Of a stretch of 64,000 nucleotides of DNA, positions 50,857-59,677 are shown piece by piece (positions within the stretch are counted from its first letter, which is position 1; each line of letters opens with the position of its first letter). The stretch is from assembly GCF_013694245.2 (NCBI RefSeq), contig NZ_CP059322.2, forward strand, positions 1,174,001 through 1,238,000, given 5' to 3'. Both the position numbers and the translations under genes were made by a program. The notes beneath the pieces were generated by a model that was not told the DNA's origin, made no database searches, and saw nothing but the letters and a program-made list of their open reading frames with translations. The DNA is from Micromonospora ferruginea. Its GTDB lineage: Bacteria; Actinomycetota; Actinomycetes; Mycobacteriales; Micromonosporaceae.

Positions 50857-53800
50857 TCAGCCGCCGGTGATGGTGAAGGTGGAGCCGGGCTGCTTGACGA
50901 TGTCACCGTCGGCGGAGTTGCTGATGGTCACGTTGGTCAGCGCGGCGCTGCCCCGGGCGCCGCTCATCGCGAGGATGCCCGCGCCGTTGTTCGACCGGTC
51001 GATGCGGACGTTGCTGATCGTGACGTTCGGCGTGCTGCCGCCGCCGTTCTTGAACTGGATGCCGTCGTAGGTGGAGTCGATGACGTCGGTGTCGCGGATG
51101 GTGACGCCGGTGATGTCGCCGCTGGCCGGAAAGAGGGTGATGGCGCCGAACTCCTGGTCCTCGTTCCAGAACACGCCGCCGCACCGGTAGAGCCCGTTGT
51201 TGGCGACCAGCGTCGTGCCGGAGAACGGCAGCGGGCTGTGGTCGGTCGCCAGCATGATCCCGGGGTAGTTCATGGTGTCGGCGATCAGGTTGTTCTCGAC
51301 CGTGTTCCCGTAACCGCCGTAGATCGCGACGCCATTCGCCCGCCAGGGCAGTTGCACGGTGTTGTTGAGGAAGCGGTTGTCGTGGGCCACGTCCACGGTG
51401 GTGTCCTTGACGCGGGGGTTGGCCCAGACGGCGAGTGAGTCGTCCCCGGTGGTGCGGAAGGTCGAGTTGAACACCCGCGAGTTTCGGGTGCCGTTGGAGA
51501 AGTTGATGCCGTCGGCGTAGGTGTTGCGGATACGCATCCCGGTGAACTCGAGACCGTCTCCGGGATTCCAGTAGGCGGGCGTGTCGGAGTAGTCGCGTCC
51601 CACCCAGGCGCCCACGTTGACGTGCTCGATCCAGACGTTGCTGATCTTCGTGTTCTTGCCGAATCGTCCGTTGAGGCCGTGCCCACGGTTGGCGCGGTTG
51701 GTGGTCATACCGAAGATCGCGAGGTCCGAGATGGTGGTGCTGTCGTCGATGTCGAAGCCGACGTTGCCCTCGTGCGGGTGGTTGATGTTGCCCACCACGT
51801 TCTGCGGCTCGGTCTCGGTGTAGAGCTGCGAGTGCCACATGCCCGCGCCCCGGATCGTGGCGTTGCGGATCCCCCGTTGGTTGTACTGCCCGCGGTTGGG
51901 GTCGGCGGAGAGGATCTTCTGCTCCTGCCGCCACTGCCCGGCCGGGATCCAGACGCAGCCGATGACACCGTTCTGGTCGTCGGTCACGGCCCGCTGGATG
52001 GCGGCGGTGTCGTCGATGCCGTCGTTGGGGACGGCGCCGTAGGCGGTGATCGAGGTGCACTCCGCCGGCTTGCTCGCCGGTGGCGCGACCTGCTCCAGGT
52101 CGATCAGGTCGACGATGTAGAAGGACGCGGTGTCGGTCGCGTCGCGTTGCAGCCGGAACCGGGTGCCGGCGGGGTACGACTGGGCGAGGAGTGCGTGCGA
52201 CTCGTCGAACAGCCGCCGGGCGTCGGCCTGCGGGGTGTTCGAGAGCGACTCGGTGTCGTCGGAGGTGCCGTAGAGCCAACTGTTGCGGGAGGACAGCGTC
52301 AGCTTCTGGACGAGCGTGTCGTTGACGTAGAGGCTGAGGCTGGCGGTCAGTCCCCCGCCGTTGGGCGCGTCGGGGATGGAGTTACGCACGACGATCGAGT
52401 TGGCCGGGTTGGTCGAGGTGAACTCGACGAACTGGCCGGTGCTGGTCAGCCGGACCGACTTGCGGCCGGAGGACTCGGTGGCGAAGTTGGTGTGGCCGAA
52501 GGTGCGCAGCGCGTCGGCTTCGAGCAGGGTGCCCTGGTAGCGGGCGGCCTCGGCCTCGTACTCCACCCAGGGCGTCGCCGCGCCGCGACCCACCACCATG
52601 GTCTGGGAGAGCGAGTTGTTCGTCTCGTTGGTTTCGGTGACGACGCCGGTGGCGTCCGCGGTCGCGGTCAGCGTCACGCCACCCGCGGTCGCCGTCCAAC
52701 TTCCGGTCACGGCCACGGTGGCGGTCGCTCCGGCAGCCAGCGCCGCGGTGCTGGTGTTCAGGACGGTGCCGGCGACGGTGAGCCGGGTGACGCTGGCGGC
52801 GGCGGGGCTGGTGCCCCGGTTGCGGACGCTGACGGAGAACGTCACGGTGGCGCCGACGGCGGGACTCGGCGGGTTGCTGCCGATGGCGAGGACCTGGAGG
52901 TCCGGGCCGGGTGCCTGGCCGACGACCAGCGGCGCGGACGTGGTGAAGCTGTTGTTGTCGTTGTTCTGCTCGGCGACGGTGTCCGCCGGGTCGACCACCG
53001 CGACGAGGGTGTAGGTCCCGATGGCCTGCGCCGGTGCGCTCGCCGACACGGTGGTCGTGGCTCCGGCGGCCAGCGAGCCGACCGTGCCGCTGGCGACGAC
53101 GCCGCCGTTGAGCTTGAAGTCGACCTTGGTGCCGGCCGCGGTGGCGCTCCCGCTGTTCTTGACCGTCGCGTTCAGCGTGAGCGGGGTGGCCTCGCTCGGC
53201 GCGGTGGGGCTCCAACTCGCCGCGGTCACGACCAGGTCCGGGTTCGGCGCCCAGCCGCCGAGGACCTGCAGGTCGGCGACCTGCGCCCCGGGCGCTCCGG
53301 TGTTGCCGGTGAACCTGAGCTGCACCTCGGCGACCCGCGCGGTGACCGGGATCGTCACCGAGTTGCGGTTGCCGGACGGGTCGAAGCCGTAGGCCGCCGC
53401 GGCCTTCAGGGACGTGAAGGTGGTGGCGGTCTGGGCGCGGCCTCGTACCTCGATGGTCTGGGTACGGGCGCCCCAGACCGGGTCCGGGTTGAGCTTGACC
53501 ACGATCGCGGTGACGTCGGCGTCGGCGCCCAGCTTGACGGTCAGGGTCGCCGGGAGACCGTTGGACTCCCAGTACGAGGTGGGGCTGCTGTCGGTGGCGT
53601 TGGCGGCGACGAACGTGAAGACCGACGAGGACGCGTCGACGGGTTTGCCGGCGGCCAGGTTGCTGCCGGCGGGTGTGCCCGGGTCGCCGCCACCCTGACC
53701 AGCGACGCCGTAGATCTCCAACTCGGCGATCTGGGCGGCGGGCCATCCGGTGTTGCCGGTGACGGTCAGCCGTAGGTAGCGGACGGTCGCGGCGGTGAAG

Positions 53801-54222
53801 TCGATCGTCACCGTGTTGCCCGTGGCCGGGTCGAAGACCCGCCCGGCCGAGGGGGAGAGGGTGCTGAAGCTGCTTCCGTCGGTGCTGCCCTGCACGGTCA
53901 GCGTCTCGGTGCGGGTCGCCCAGGCGGCCGACGCCGGCAGCTTGAGCTTGACCTGGTCGACTGCGACGCCGGCGCCGAGGTCGACCTGCACCCACTGCGG
54001 GAACGCGTGGGAGGGGCTCTCCCAGTACGTCTGCTGGTTGCCGTCGGTGACGTTGCTTCCGACGTAGCTCTCGACCGAACCGCTGGTGGTCACGGCCTTG
54101 CCGGCGGCGAGGTTGGCCCCGCCGGCCGCCGAGGCCGGGGTGGGCGCGAGGGCCGACAGGCCGGCCAGCAGGGCTGCGGTGAGCCCTGTGACGAGCCGTC
54201 GGCGGTGATTCTTCGGGGTCAT
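50857..54222 (-). CDS. Secreted multidomain GH87-type alpha-1,3-glucanase
   Basis: A 1121-residue secreted enzyme. The signal peptide (1-34) is followed by two discoidin modules (about 38-180, 188-325; Y-W-E-S, W-V-Q-V-D-L), two CARDB modules (about 328-440, 448-550; each ends N-[DE]-x-N-N-S) and a CBM35-like module (about 560-690). A right-handed beta-helix runs from T-A-Y-G-A-V-P-N-D-G-I-D-D-T to the end. The T-G-D-D-S-L-A-V-W site holds the paired Asp expected in GH87 (mutanase/mycodextranase). It should cut alpha-1,3-glucan of fungal walls or biofilms. GAAGGA precedes ATG 54222. Pectate-lyase-like folds are a remote alternative. Confidence 0.82.
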   Translation of the reverse strand: MTPKNHRRRLVTGLTAALLAGLSALAPTPASAAGGANLAAGKAVTTSGSVESYVGSNVTDGNQQTYWESPSHAFPQWVQVDLGAGVAVDQVKLKLPASAAWATRTETLTVQGSTDGSSFSTLSPSAGRVFDPATGNTVTIDFTAATVRYLRLTVTGNTGWPAAQIAELEIYGVAGQGGGDPGTPAGSNLAAGKPVDASSSVFTFVAANATDSSPTSYWESNGLPATLTVKLGADADVTAIVVKLNPDPVWGARTQTIEVRGRAQTATTFTSLKAAAAYGFDPSGNRNSVTIPVTARVAEVQLRFTGNTGAPGAQVADLQVLGGWAPNPDLVVTAASWSPTAPSEATPLTLNATVKNSGSATAAGTKVDFKLNGGVVASGTVGSLAAGATTTVSASAPAQAIGTYTLVAVVDPADTVAEQNNDNNSFTTSAPLVVGQAPGPDLQVLAIGSNPPSPAVGATVTFSVSVRNRGTSPAAASVTRLTVAGTVLNTSTAALAAGATATVAVTGSWTATAGGVTLTATADATGVVTETNETNNSLSQTMVVGRGAATPWVEYEAEAARYQGTLLEADALRTFGHTNFATESSGRKSVRLTSTGQFVEFTSTNPANSIVVRNSIPDAPNGGGLTASLSLYVNDTLVQKLTLSSRNSWLYGTSDDTESLSNTPQADARRLFDESHALLAQSYPAGTRFRLQRDATDTASFYIVDLIDLEQVAPPASKPAECTSITAYGAVPNDGIDDTAAIQRAVTDDQNGVIGCVWIPAGQWRQEQKILSADPNRGQYNQRGIRNATIRGAGMWHSQLYTETEPQNVVGNINHPHEGNVGFDIDDSTTISDLAIFGMTTNRANRGHGLNGRFGKNTKISNVWIEHVNVGAWVGRDYSDTPAYWNPGDGLEFTGMRIRNTYADGINFSNGTRNSRVFNSTFRTTGDDSLAVWANPRVKDTTVDVAHDNRFLNNTVQLPWRANGVAIYGGYGNTVENNLIADTMNYPGIMLATDHSPLPFSGTTLVANNGLYRCGGVFWNEDQEFGAITLFPASGDITGVTIRDTDVIDSTYDGIQFKNGGGSTPNVTISNVRIDRSNNGAGILAMSGARGSAALTNVTISNSADGDIVKQPGSTFTITGG

Positions 54223-54632
54223 CGAGTCCTTCGATCGGTGGGGGTGGAGGTGGGGGTTCGCGGCGCGAGGGGGCGTGCGCGGGAGTGCGGTGCCCGCACC
54301 ACATCGGCATGCCGCACGCCTTCTTCCGGCCCTTAGCCGCATTCTTTCGTTCTTCGAGCTAGTTTTTGCAAGGACAGACGTCAATGTTTCAGATGGATGG
54401 CCGGCACGTCAACGGTGGCGAGGAAGAAGGCCCGTGGAGGAGGACCGACCGTCCTCCGTCATAGGCGGGATCCTGAGGGGGCGAGGTGCGGTGACGCCGC
54501 CACCGGTGCCGTCGCGCCTATCGACTCAGGACGTGCGGGAGGCGTGCGTGGGTGCCATCGAGCGCTACGCGGGGAACGTGAGCGGGCGGGGCGGCATCCG
54601 GGAACGGAGCGGGCCCAACTGGGCGACGGGAC
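54223..54632. other. 410-bp intergenic region with GH87 promoter and a weak hairpin
   Basis: The segment next to the GH87 gene holds a candidate promoter (54356-54384). A 7-bp hairpin, GGAGGAC/GTCCTCC (54439-54457), may end the GntR operon transcript. The remaining ORFs lack ribosome sites and family features. Part of the region is less GC-rich than the surroundings. Confidence 0.5.
54356..54384 (-). promoter_or_regulatory. Candidate promoter of the GH87 gene
   Basis: On the minus strand TTGACG (54384-54379) and TAGCTC (54361-54356) are 17 bp apart, close to the actinomycete housekeeping pattern. The start codon is about 134 nt downstream, so a long leader is implied. Confidence 0.4.
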
Positions 54633-55265
54633 CTAGACGGAGCTGTCGAGTTCGTGCCGCGCCGACAGGATGTGGGTGCGCATCGCGGACTCGGCCCACG
54701 GAGCGTCGTGGCTGCGGATCGCTGTCAGGATCTCGCGGTGCTGCTGCATGCTGATCTGCAACCGGTTGGGGGAGTAGCCCACGAAGGTCCGGACCACGAC
54801 GGGAACCTGGATCAGGCCCCGGATCATGCCGGGAAGCAGTGAGTTGTCGGACGCCTCGTGGACAAGGGCGTGGAAGCGGTCGTTGAGGGCCGCCACGACC
54901 TGGATGTCGGCGCCGTGCGGGGTCGCGGCGGTGTCCATGTCGTCGCAGAGGGCGGCCATGGCGGCACGTTGCTCATCGGTGGCGTGGTGTGCCGCGAGCG
55001 CGGCCGCGTGTCCCTCCAGCAGGGCGCGTACCGAGAACAGCTCGTCCAGTTGGGCCCGGGACCAGCGCCGCACGTAGGCGCCCCGGTTGGGGAAGACGTC
55101 GATCAGCCCCTCGGAGTGCAGTCGGCGGATCGCCTCGCGGACAGGGGTACGGCTCACCGCGAGACTGGTGGCCAGCTCGACCTCGGCCAGTTGGGCGCCC
55201 GGTGCGTAGGTGCCGTCCAGGATGCCCTGGCGCAGTGCGGCGTATGCGTGTTCGACCGCGTTCAC
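54633..55265 (-). CDS. GntR family regulator (FCD subfamily)
   Basis: A 210-residue repressor. The winged helix (about 5-70) has L-A-V-S-R-T-P-V-R-E-A-I-R-R-L and G-L-I-D-V. The FCD effector domain (about 75-205) has R-A-L-L-E-G-H-A-A, the N-D-R-F-H block and H-R-E-I-L-T-A-I-R-S-H. FCD proteins sense carboxylates and often bind metal through Asp/His. It starts by overlapping the stop of the HMG-CoA-lyase-like gene and is the last gene of the operon. TTGCATACA-like boxes in the 57.4-57.7 kb divergent promoter are the likely targets. Confidence 0.88.
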   Translation of the reverse strand: MNAVEHAYAALRQGILDGTYAPGAQLAEVELATSLAVSRTPVREAIRRLHSEGLIDVFPNRGAYVRRWSRAQLDELFSVRALLEGHAAALAAHHATDEQRAAMAALCDDMDTAATPHGADIQVVAALNDRFHALVHEASDNSLLPGMIRGLIQVPVVVRTFVGYSPNRLQISMQQHREILTAIRSHDAPWAESAMRTHILSARHELDSSV

Positions 55266-56167
55266 TGCTGCGTCGTCGCCTTCGGAATCGGGAATGGGTC
55301 CGTGCGGGCCAGTAGCGCCGGGGTCCGCCTACCGAGCGTACGTTCGATGAGCGCGGTGGCCCGCAGCAGGGCGGGGATGTCCAGGCCGGTGCGGTGGCCG
55401 TCGCGGTGCAGCGCCCAAGCCAGGTCCTCGGTGGCGATGTTGCCGGTGGCCCGGGGCGCGAACGGGCAGCCGCCGATGCCGCCGCTGCTGGCGTCGAGCG
55501 CGACGGCGCCGCCGGCGAGGGCGGCGTAGGCGTTCGCGTAGCCGCTGTTGCGGGTGTTGTGGAAGTGGCACCGGATGGGCAGCGAGGTCACCTCCCGGAC
55601 CGCGTGGACCAGTGTGGACACCCGTCCGGGCGTGGCCACGCCGATGGTGTCGGCCAGGCAGACCTCATCGGCGTCGACGGCGTGTGCCTGGGCGGCGAGA
55701 TCGAGCACACGGCCCGGATCCACCTCCCCCTCGAAGGGGCAGCCGAAGGCGGCGCCGATGGTGAGCGTCACCCTGATGCCGGCGTCCTTGGCCTGGCCGG
55801 CGAGGCGGCCCGCGGTAGCCATCGCGGCGGCGGTGCCGGTGCCCTGGTTACGTGCGGAGAACGTGTCGGAGGCGACGACGACCAGGTTGACCTCGTCGAC
55901 GCCGGCGGCGTGGGCTCGGCGCAGTCCGTGCTCGTTGAGAACCAGGGCGCTGGTCGTGACGTCGGGCAGGCGCAGGCCCGCGAGGACGGCCTCGGCGTCG
56001 GCGAGTTGGGGGACCCGGTCGGGACGGACGAAGCTCGTGACCTCGATGCGTCGGGCGCCGGCGGCGGCCAGCAGGCGAACGAACTCGATCTTCAGGTCGG
56101 TGGACACCACGACCGCCTCGTTCTGCAGTCCGTCGCGCGGGCCGACCTCGACGATCTCGACGACCAT
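55262..56167 (-). CDS. Hydroxymethylglutaryl-CoA lyase-like aldolase
   Basis: A 301-residue DRE-TIM metallolyase. G-P-R-D-G-L-Q-N-E carries the catalytic Arg-Asp pair. H-F-H-N provides metal His residues (the usual Asp after them is Asn). G-G-I-G-G-C-P-F-A-P is the Cys-containing active-site loop. The reaction is aldol cleavage of a 3-hydroxy-3-methylacyl-CoA to acetyl-CoA or acetoacetate plus a keto product. The start overlaps the stop of the CoA-transferase gene, and the stop overlaps the GntR start. In context it probably cleaves a pathway intermediate formed after CoA transfer rather than serving leucine breakdown. Confidence 0.85.
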   Translation of the reverse strand: MVVEIVEVGPRDGLQNEAVVVSTDLKIEFVRLLAAAGARRIEVTSFVRPDRVPQLADAEAVLAGLRLPDVTTSALVLNEHGLRRAHAAGVDEVNLVVVASDTFSARNQGTGTAAAMATAGRLAGQAKDAGIRVTLTIGAAFGCPFEGEVDPGRVLDLAAQAHAVDADEVCLADTIGVATPGRVSTLVHAVREVTSLPIRCHFHNTRNSGYANAYAALAGGAVALDASSGGIGGCPFAPRATGNIATEDLAWALHRDGHRTGLDIPALLRATALIERTLGRRTPALLARTDPFPIPKATTQQ

Positions 56168-57372
56168 CAGATGACCCCGGCCGCCCGGAGTTCGGCGGCC
56201 CGGTCGGCGGTCAGGCCGAGCAGCTTGCCGAACACCTCGTCGTTGTGCTCACCCAGAGCCGGGCCGGTGTGGCGGACGGTGCCGGGGCTGTGGCTCAGGC
56301 GGGGCGCGACGTTCTGCATGGGAACGTCGCCCAGGCCCGGTGCGGCCATGCGGACGATTGCCTCACGCGCCAGGAAGTGAGGGTCGGTGAGCATGTCCTC
56401 CGCGGTGTAGATGCGGCCGGCCGGCACACCGTGGGTACTCAGGCGGTCGAGCAGTTCGTCGGCGGACAGGGTGACCGACCATTCGGCGATGATGTCGTCG
56501 ATCAGCGCCATGTTGCGACCGCGCGCGTCGTGGGCGCGAAAGCGTTCGTCGTCGGCCAGCTCGGCGCGCCCCATCACCTCGGTCAACCGGCGGAACACGC
56601 TGTCCTGGTTGGCCGCGATCAGCACACTCTCGCCGTCTCTGGTCGGGTAGACGTTGCTGGGGGAGATGTTGGGGAGCACGGCGCCGGTGCGTTCGCGCCG
56701 GTAGCCGGCGATCACCCATTCGGGCAGCAGTGATTCCATCATCGCCAGGACCGCTTCGTAGATCGCGGTGTCGACGACCTGTCCACGGCCGGTACGGCAG
56801 CGATCGTGCAGGGCTACGAGGGTGCCCAGTGCCGCGAAGACGGCGGCGAGGGAGTCACCGAGAGAGATGCCGGAGCGCGCCGGTGGGCGGTCGGGATCGC
56901 CGGTGACGTGCCGGATGCCGCCCATCGCCTCGCCGATCGATCCGAAGCCGGCGCGGCCGGCGTAGGGGCCGGTCTGGCCGTACCCGCTGACGCGGGTGAT
57001 CACGAGGCGGGGATTGATCTCCCAGAGCGTCTCGGGGGGCAGGCCCCACCGTTCGAGGGTGCCGGGACGGAAATTCTCCAGCAGCACGTCGGCCTCGGCG
57101 AGCAGCCGCCGGACCAGTTCCTGCCCGTCCGGGCTGCGCAGGTTGACGGTGATCGACTTCTTGTTGCGGGCCACGATCGGCCACCACAGGGACATGCCGT
57201 GCGGCTTCTCCCGGCCCCACTGGCGCATCGGGTCACCGGCCCTCGGGTCCTCGATCTTGATGACCTCGGCGCCGAAGTCGCCGAGAAGCTGCCCGCAGAA
57301 CGGCCCGGCCAGCAACTGCCCCATCTCGACCACGCGCAGATCGGCCAGTGGTAGCTCGGTGTTCGTCGCCAT
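56167..57372 (-). CDS. CaiB/BaiF family (class III) CoA-transferase
   Basis: A 401-residue CoA-transferase. It opens with the family motif [12 protein letters not shown] and has [21 protein letters not shown] and I-S-L-G-D-S-L, where Asp is the acyl-forming residue. These enzymes move CoA between carboxylic acids. GGAGGT before ATG 57372 fixes the start, and the operator box at 57394-57405 lies 22 nt upstream. It leads the operon CoA-transferase, lyase, GntR and may activate the acid imported by the divergent ABC system. Confidence 0.9.
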   Translation of the reverse strand: MATNTELPLADLRVVEMGQLLAGPFCGQLLGDFGAEVIKIEDPRAGDPMRQWGREKPHGMSLWWPIVARNKKSITVNLRSPDGQELVRRLLAEADVLLENFRPGTLERWGLPPETLWEINPRLVITRVSGYGQTGPYAGRAGFGSIGEAMGGIRHVTGDPDRPPARSGISLGDSLAAVFAALGTLVALHDRCRTGRGQVVDTAIYEAVLAMMESLLPEWVIAGYRRERTGAVLPNISPSNVYPTRDGESVLIAANQDSVFRRLTEVMGRAELADDERFRAHDARGRNMALIDDIIAEWSVTLSADELLDRLSTHGVPAGRIYTAEDMLTDPHFLAREAIVRMAAPGLGDVPMQNVAPRLSHSPGTVRHTGPALGEHNDEVFGKLLGLTADRAAELRAAGVI

Positions 57373-57393
57373 GCGACCTCCAACGTCAGACAC

Positions 57394-57405
57394 TGTATGC
57401 AATCT
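57394..57405. promoter_or_regulatory. GntR-type operator, copy 1
   Basis: TGTATGCAATCT is the exact reverse complement of the 12-mer at 57654-57665. It lies just upstream of the CoA-transferase start, where repressor binding would block that promoter. Confidence 0.6.
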
Positions 57406-57471
57406 AGGCGGATCGAAGGGATCTGACAACGGTTCAGGCCTGCGATCGTCCGGCCACTCACCGTGAGCTTC

Positions 57472-57479
57472 TGCATGCA
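57472..57479. promoter_or_regulatory. Palindromic TGCATGCA element
   Basis: A perfect 8-bp palindrome related to the other two boxes (shared GCAT and ATGCAA steps), midway in the divergent region. It could be a low-affinity third site. Confidence 0.35.
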
Positions 57480-57653
57480 AGCTGCCACCCCTGTCACAAC
57501 TAATCACCTGATCAGAAGTGATGCTTGACACGTCAATCGCGAGCGTTCTACGTTTCTTTGCGTACAACGACCGCCGCCGCCGAGACTCTGCGACTGACTT
57601 GACTCGGGTTCGACACCCGCGATGCCTCCCCGGAAAGCATCGGCGCTTGTCGC

Positions 57654-57665
57654 AGATTGCATACA
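57654..57665. promoter_or_regulatory. GntR-type operator, copy 2
   Basis: AGATTGCATACA, identical to copy 1 in inverted orientation, lies 46 nt before the TTG start of the solute-binding lipoprotein gene. Confidence 0.6.
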
Positions 57666-57710
57666 CGCTTCCGTCCTGTTGGGCCGTCTCGTCTCCTGAG
57701 GAGTGGCACC

Positions 57711-58907
57711 TTGTTCACCTTCCCGAGAGCGCTCCGCCGCTCCGCAGCCGCGGCCCTGGGCGCCGCCCTCCTACTCGCGGCCACCGCCTGCGGCGATGAC
57801 TCCCCGTCCGCCGACGGCCCTGGGCCGGTCGACGACGCGTACACCGCGAAGGCCGCCGACCTGGTCGAGAAAGGGACCGGTGGCCTGCTGTACTTCGAAG
57901 GCGCCGAGGCCGACCTCACCCTCGACAAGATCAAGAAGTATCAGGACTGGTCCGGCCCGACGGAGTCCGCCAAGCCCGTCGCCGGCGCGCGGCTCTCCAT
58001 CATCGTCTGCAAGATCGGCACCTCCTGCGAGGAGGTCGGGCGCAAGGCCGCCGCCATCGCCCAGCAGATCGGCTGGAGTGCGGAGGTGATCGACGGCCAG
58101 GGCACTCCCGAGGGCTTCCAGAAGGCGTTCGCCACCGCCGCCGCCAGGAAGCCCAGCGCCGTCATCACGGTGGCCATTCCCGAGAACCAGGCCGCGGACG
58201 GCATCCGGGAGCTGCAGCAGTCGAAGATTCCGGTGGTCGGCGTCTCCGCGATCAAGGAGGGCGGGAGCGTCGGCTTCGACGCCAACGTCTCCAGCAGGGA
58301 GACGTTCCAGTCGGTCCTCCAGGTCACCCAGGCGATCGCCGAGAGCAAGGGCGCCGCGAAGGCCGTCTTCCTCTGGGACGTCGGCTACCCGCACCTGGTC
58401 GAGGCACTCGACACGAGTAGGAGGGTCTTCGCCGCGTGCACCGGCTGTCAGGTGCTGGAGGTGCGCGAGCGGACACTGGCGCAGGCCGGCGACCCGATCG
58501 AGATGCAGAACATCACGACGTCGCTGATCCAGAAGTACGGCAACGACCTCCAGTACATCTTCACGCCCTACGGCAACGGCGTGGAGTCGGTCATCGCCGC
58601 GCTCCAGGCGGCCGGCCGGACCGACGTGAAGGTCCTGTCGAAGAACGCGGAGCCGGAACGGCTGGGCAGCGTGGCCAAGGGCGACCAGTTCGCCGACTTC
58701 GGTGCGGTCCGGGGGTGGAACGCGTACGCGGCGATCGACCAGGTGGTGCGGCTGCTCGCCGGTCAGCCCGCGCTGCCCGACGCCGAGCAGGGCATCCCGG
58801 CCACCATCTTCCGGCAGTCCAACGCCCCCGACGACGGCAAGGTGGACTGGAACTCCTACGTCGACTTCGCCGAGCGCTACACCCGGATGTGGAGCGCCGC
58901 GAAGTGA
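57711..58907 (+). CDS. ABC transporter solute-binding lipoprotein (RbsB-like)
   Basis: A 398-residue lipoprotein. The signal is M-F-T-F-P-R-A-L-R-R, then a hydrophobic core and lipobox L-A-A-T-A-C27. The mature part has the type I periplasmic-binding fold: two Rossmann halves linked near residues 145 and 310, with I-P-V-V-G-V-S-A and F-T-P-Y-G-N-G. TTG 57711 is selected because GAGGAG (57699-57704) lies 6 nt upstream and the signal peptide begins there. It should capture a small polar solute for the downstream ATPase/permease. The stop overlaps the ATPase start (GTGA). Confidence 0.88.
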   Translation: MFTFPRALRRSAAAALGAALLLAATACGDDSPSADGPGPVDDAYTAKAADLVEKGTGGLLYFEGAEADLTLDKIKKYQDWSGPTESAKPVAGARLSIIVCKIGTSCEEVGRKAAAIAQQIGWSAEVIDGQGTPEGFQKAFATAAARKPSAVITVAIPENQAADGIRELQQSKIPVVGVSAIKEGGSVGFDANVSSRETFQSVLQVTQAIAESKGAAKAVFLWDVGYPHLVEALDTSRRVFAACTGCQVLEVRERTLAQAGDPIEMQNITTSLIQKYGNDLQYIFTPYGNGVESVIAALQAAGRTDVKVLSKNAEPERLGSVAKGDQFADFGAVRGWNAYAAIDQVVRLLAGQPALPDAEQGIPATIFRQSNAPDDGKVDWNSYVDFAERYTRMWSAAK

Positions 58908-59677
58908 GCGGCACACCTGTCCTCGAAGCCGTCGGGATCACCAAGTCCTACGGTCGGGTGCGCGCGGTCTCGGACGTGTCCTTCGACGTGCGGCCGGGGG
59001 AGATCCTGGGGGTCGTCGGTGACAACGGGGCTGGCAAGTCCACCCTGATGAACGTGGTCAGCGGGGCGATCACGCCCGATCGTGGGCACCTGCTGGTGGC
59101 GGGTCGGCAACTCGCGCCGCACACCATCGCCCAGGCCCGGGTCGCCGGCATCGAGATGATCTACCAGGATCTCGGGCTGAGCGACAATCTCAGCCTGGTG
59201 GAGAACGTCTTCCTCGGCCGCGAGTGGACCGGCGGCCCGCCCCTGCTGCCGATCCTGCGCAAGAGGGCCATGCGCGCCCGCACCCGGACGCTGCTGGAGA
59301 GCCTCGGCATCGACTTGTACGACATGGACGTACTGGTCGAAGGGCTCTCCGGCGGTCAACGGCAGATGGTCGCCATCGCGCGGGCGCTCGTCGCCGACCG
59401 GGAACCACGGGTGATGGTGATGGACGAGCCGACCGCCGCGCTGGGCACCACCGAGTCGCGGGTGGTCAACGATCTCATCGTGCGGTTGCGCGACCGTGGC
59501 TACGCGGTCGTCGTCATCAGTCACCGCATCCCCGAACTACTGGAACTGGCCGACCGGCTGCTGGTGATGAAGGGCGGCCGGGCCGTCCATCACGGTCCGA
59601 CCCGCGACCTCGACGTGGAGCGGTGCGTGCAGCTCATCGTCCGGGGCGCGGACGCTCGGGAACGGAGCGCCCACTGA
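58904..59677 (+). CDS. ABC transporter ATP-binding protein, single-domain CUT2-like
   Basis: A 257-residue ATPase. Walker A G-D-N-G-A-G-K-S-T (about 38-46), Q-loop I-Y-Q-D-L-G-L, signature L-S-G-G-Q-R-Q-M, and Walker B V-M-V-M-D-E-P-T are intact. It aligns with the N-terminal half of RbsA-type double ATPases, which are about twice as long, so the transporter probably uses a homodimer. GTG 58904 overlaps the upstream stop and TGATG joins the permease. It energises import of the substrate bound by the lipoprotein. Confidence 0.9.
   Translation: MSGTPVLEAVGITKSYGRVRAVSDVSFDVRPGEILGVVGDNGAGKSTLMNVVSGAITPDRGHLLVAGRQLAPHTIAQARVAGIEMIYQDLGLSDNLSLVENVFLGREWTGGPPLLPILRKRAMRARTRTLLESLGIDLYDMDVLVEGLSGGQRQMVAIARALVADREPRVMVMDEPTAALGTTESRVVNDLIVRLRDRGYAVVVISHRIPELLELADRLLVMKGGRAVHHGPTRDLDVERCVQLIVRGADARERSAH

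Larger units (their letters stand above)
57373..57710. other. 338-bp divergent promoter region with three TGCATGCA/TTGCATACA-type boxes
   Basis: It separates the CoA-transferase operon from the ABC-uptake operon. Boxes are at 57394-57405, 57472-57479 and 57654-57665. Lower GC content and several AT-rich steps indicate promoters. No coding features with ribosome sites are seen. Confidence 0.6.

Noticed and set aside
54275..54754. Plus-strand 159-codon frame in the gap after GH87
   Set aside because: It covers the GH87 promoter, overlaps the GntR gene and shows no protein family features.
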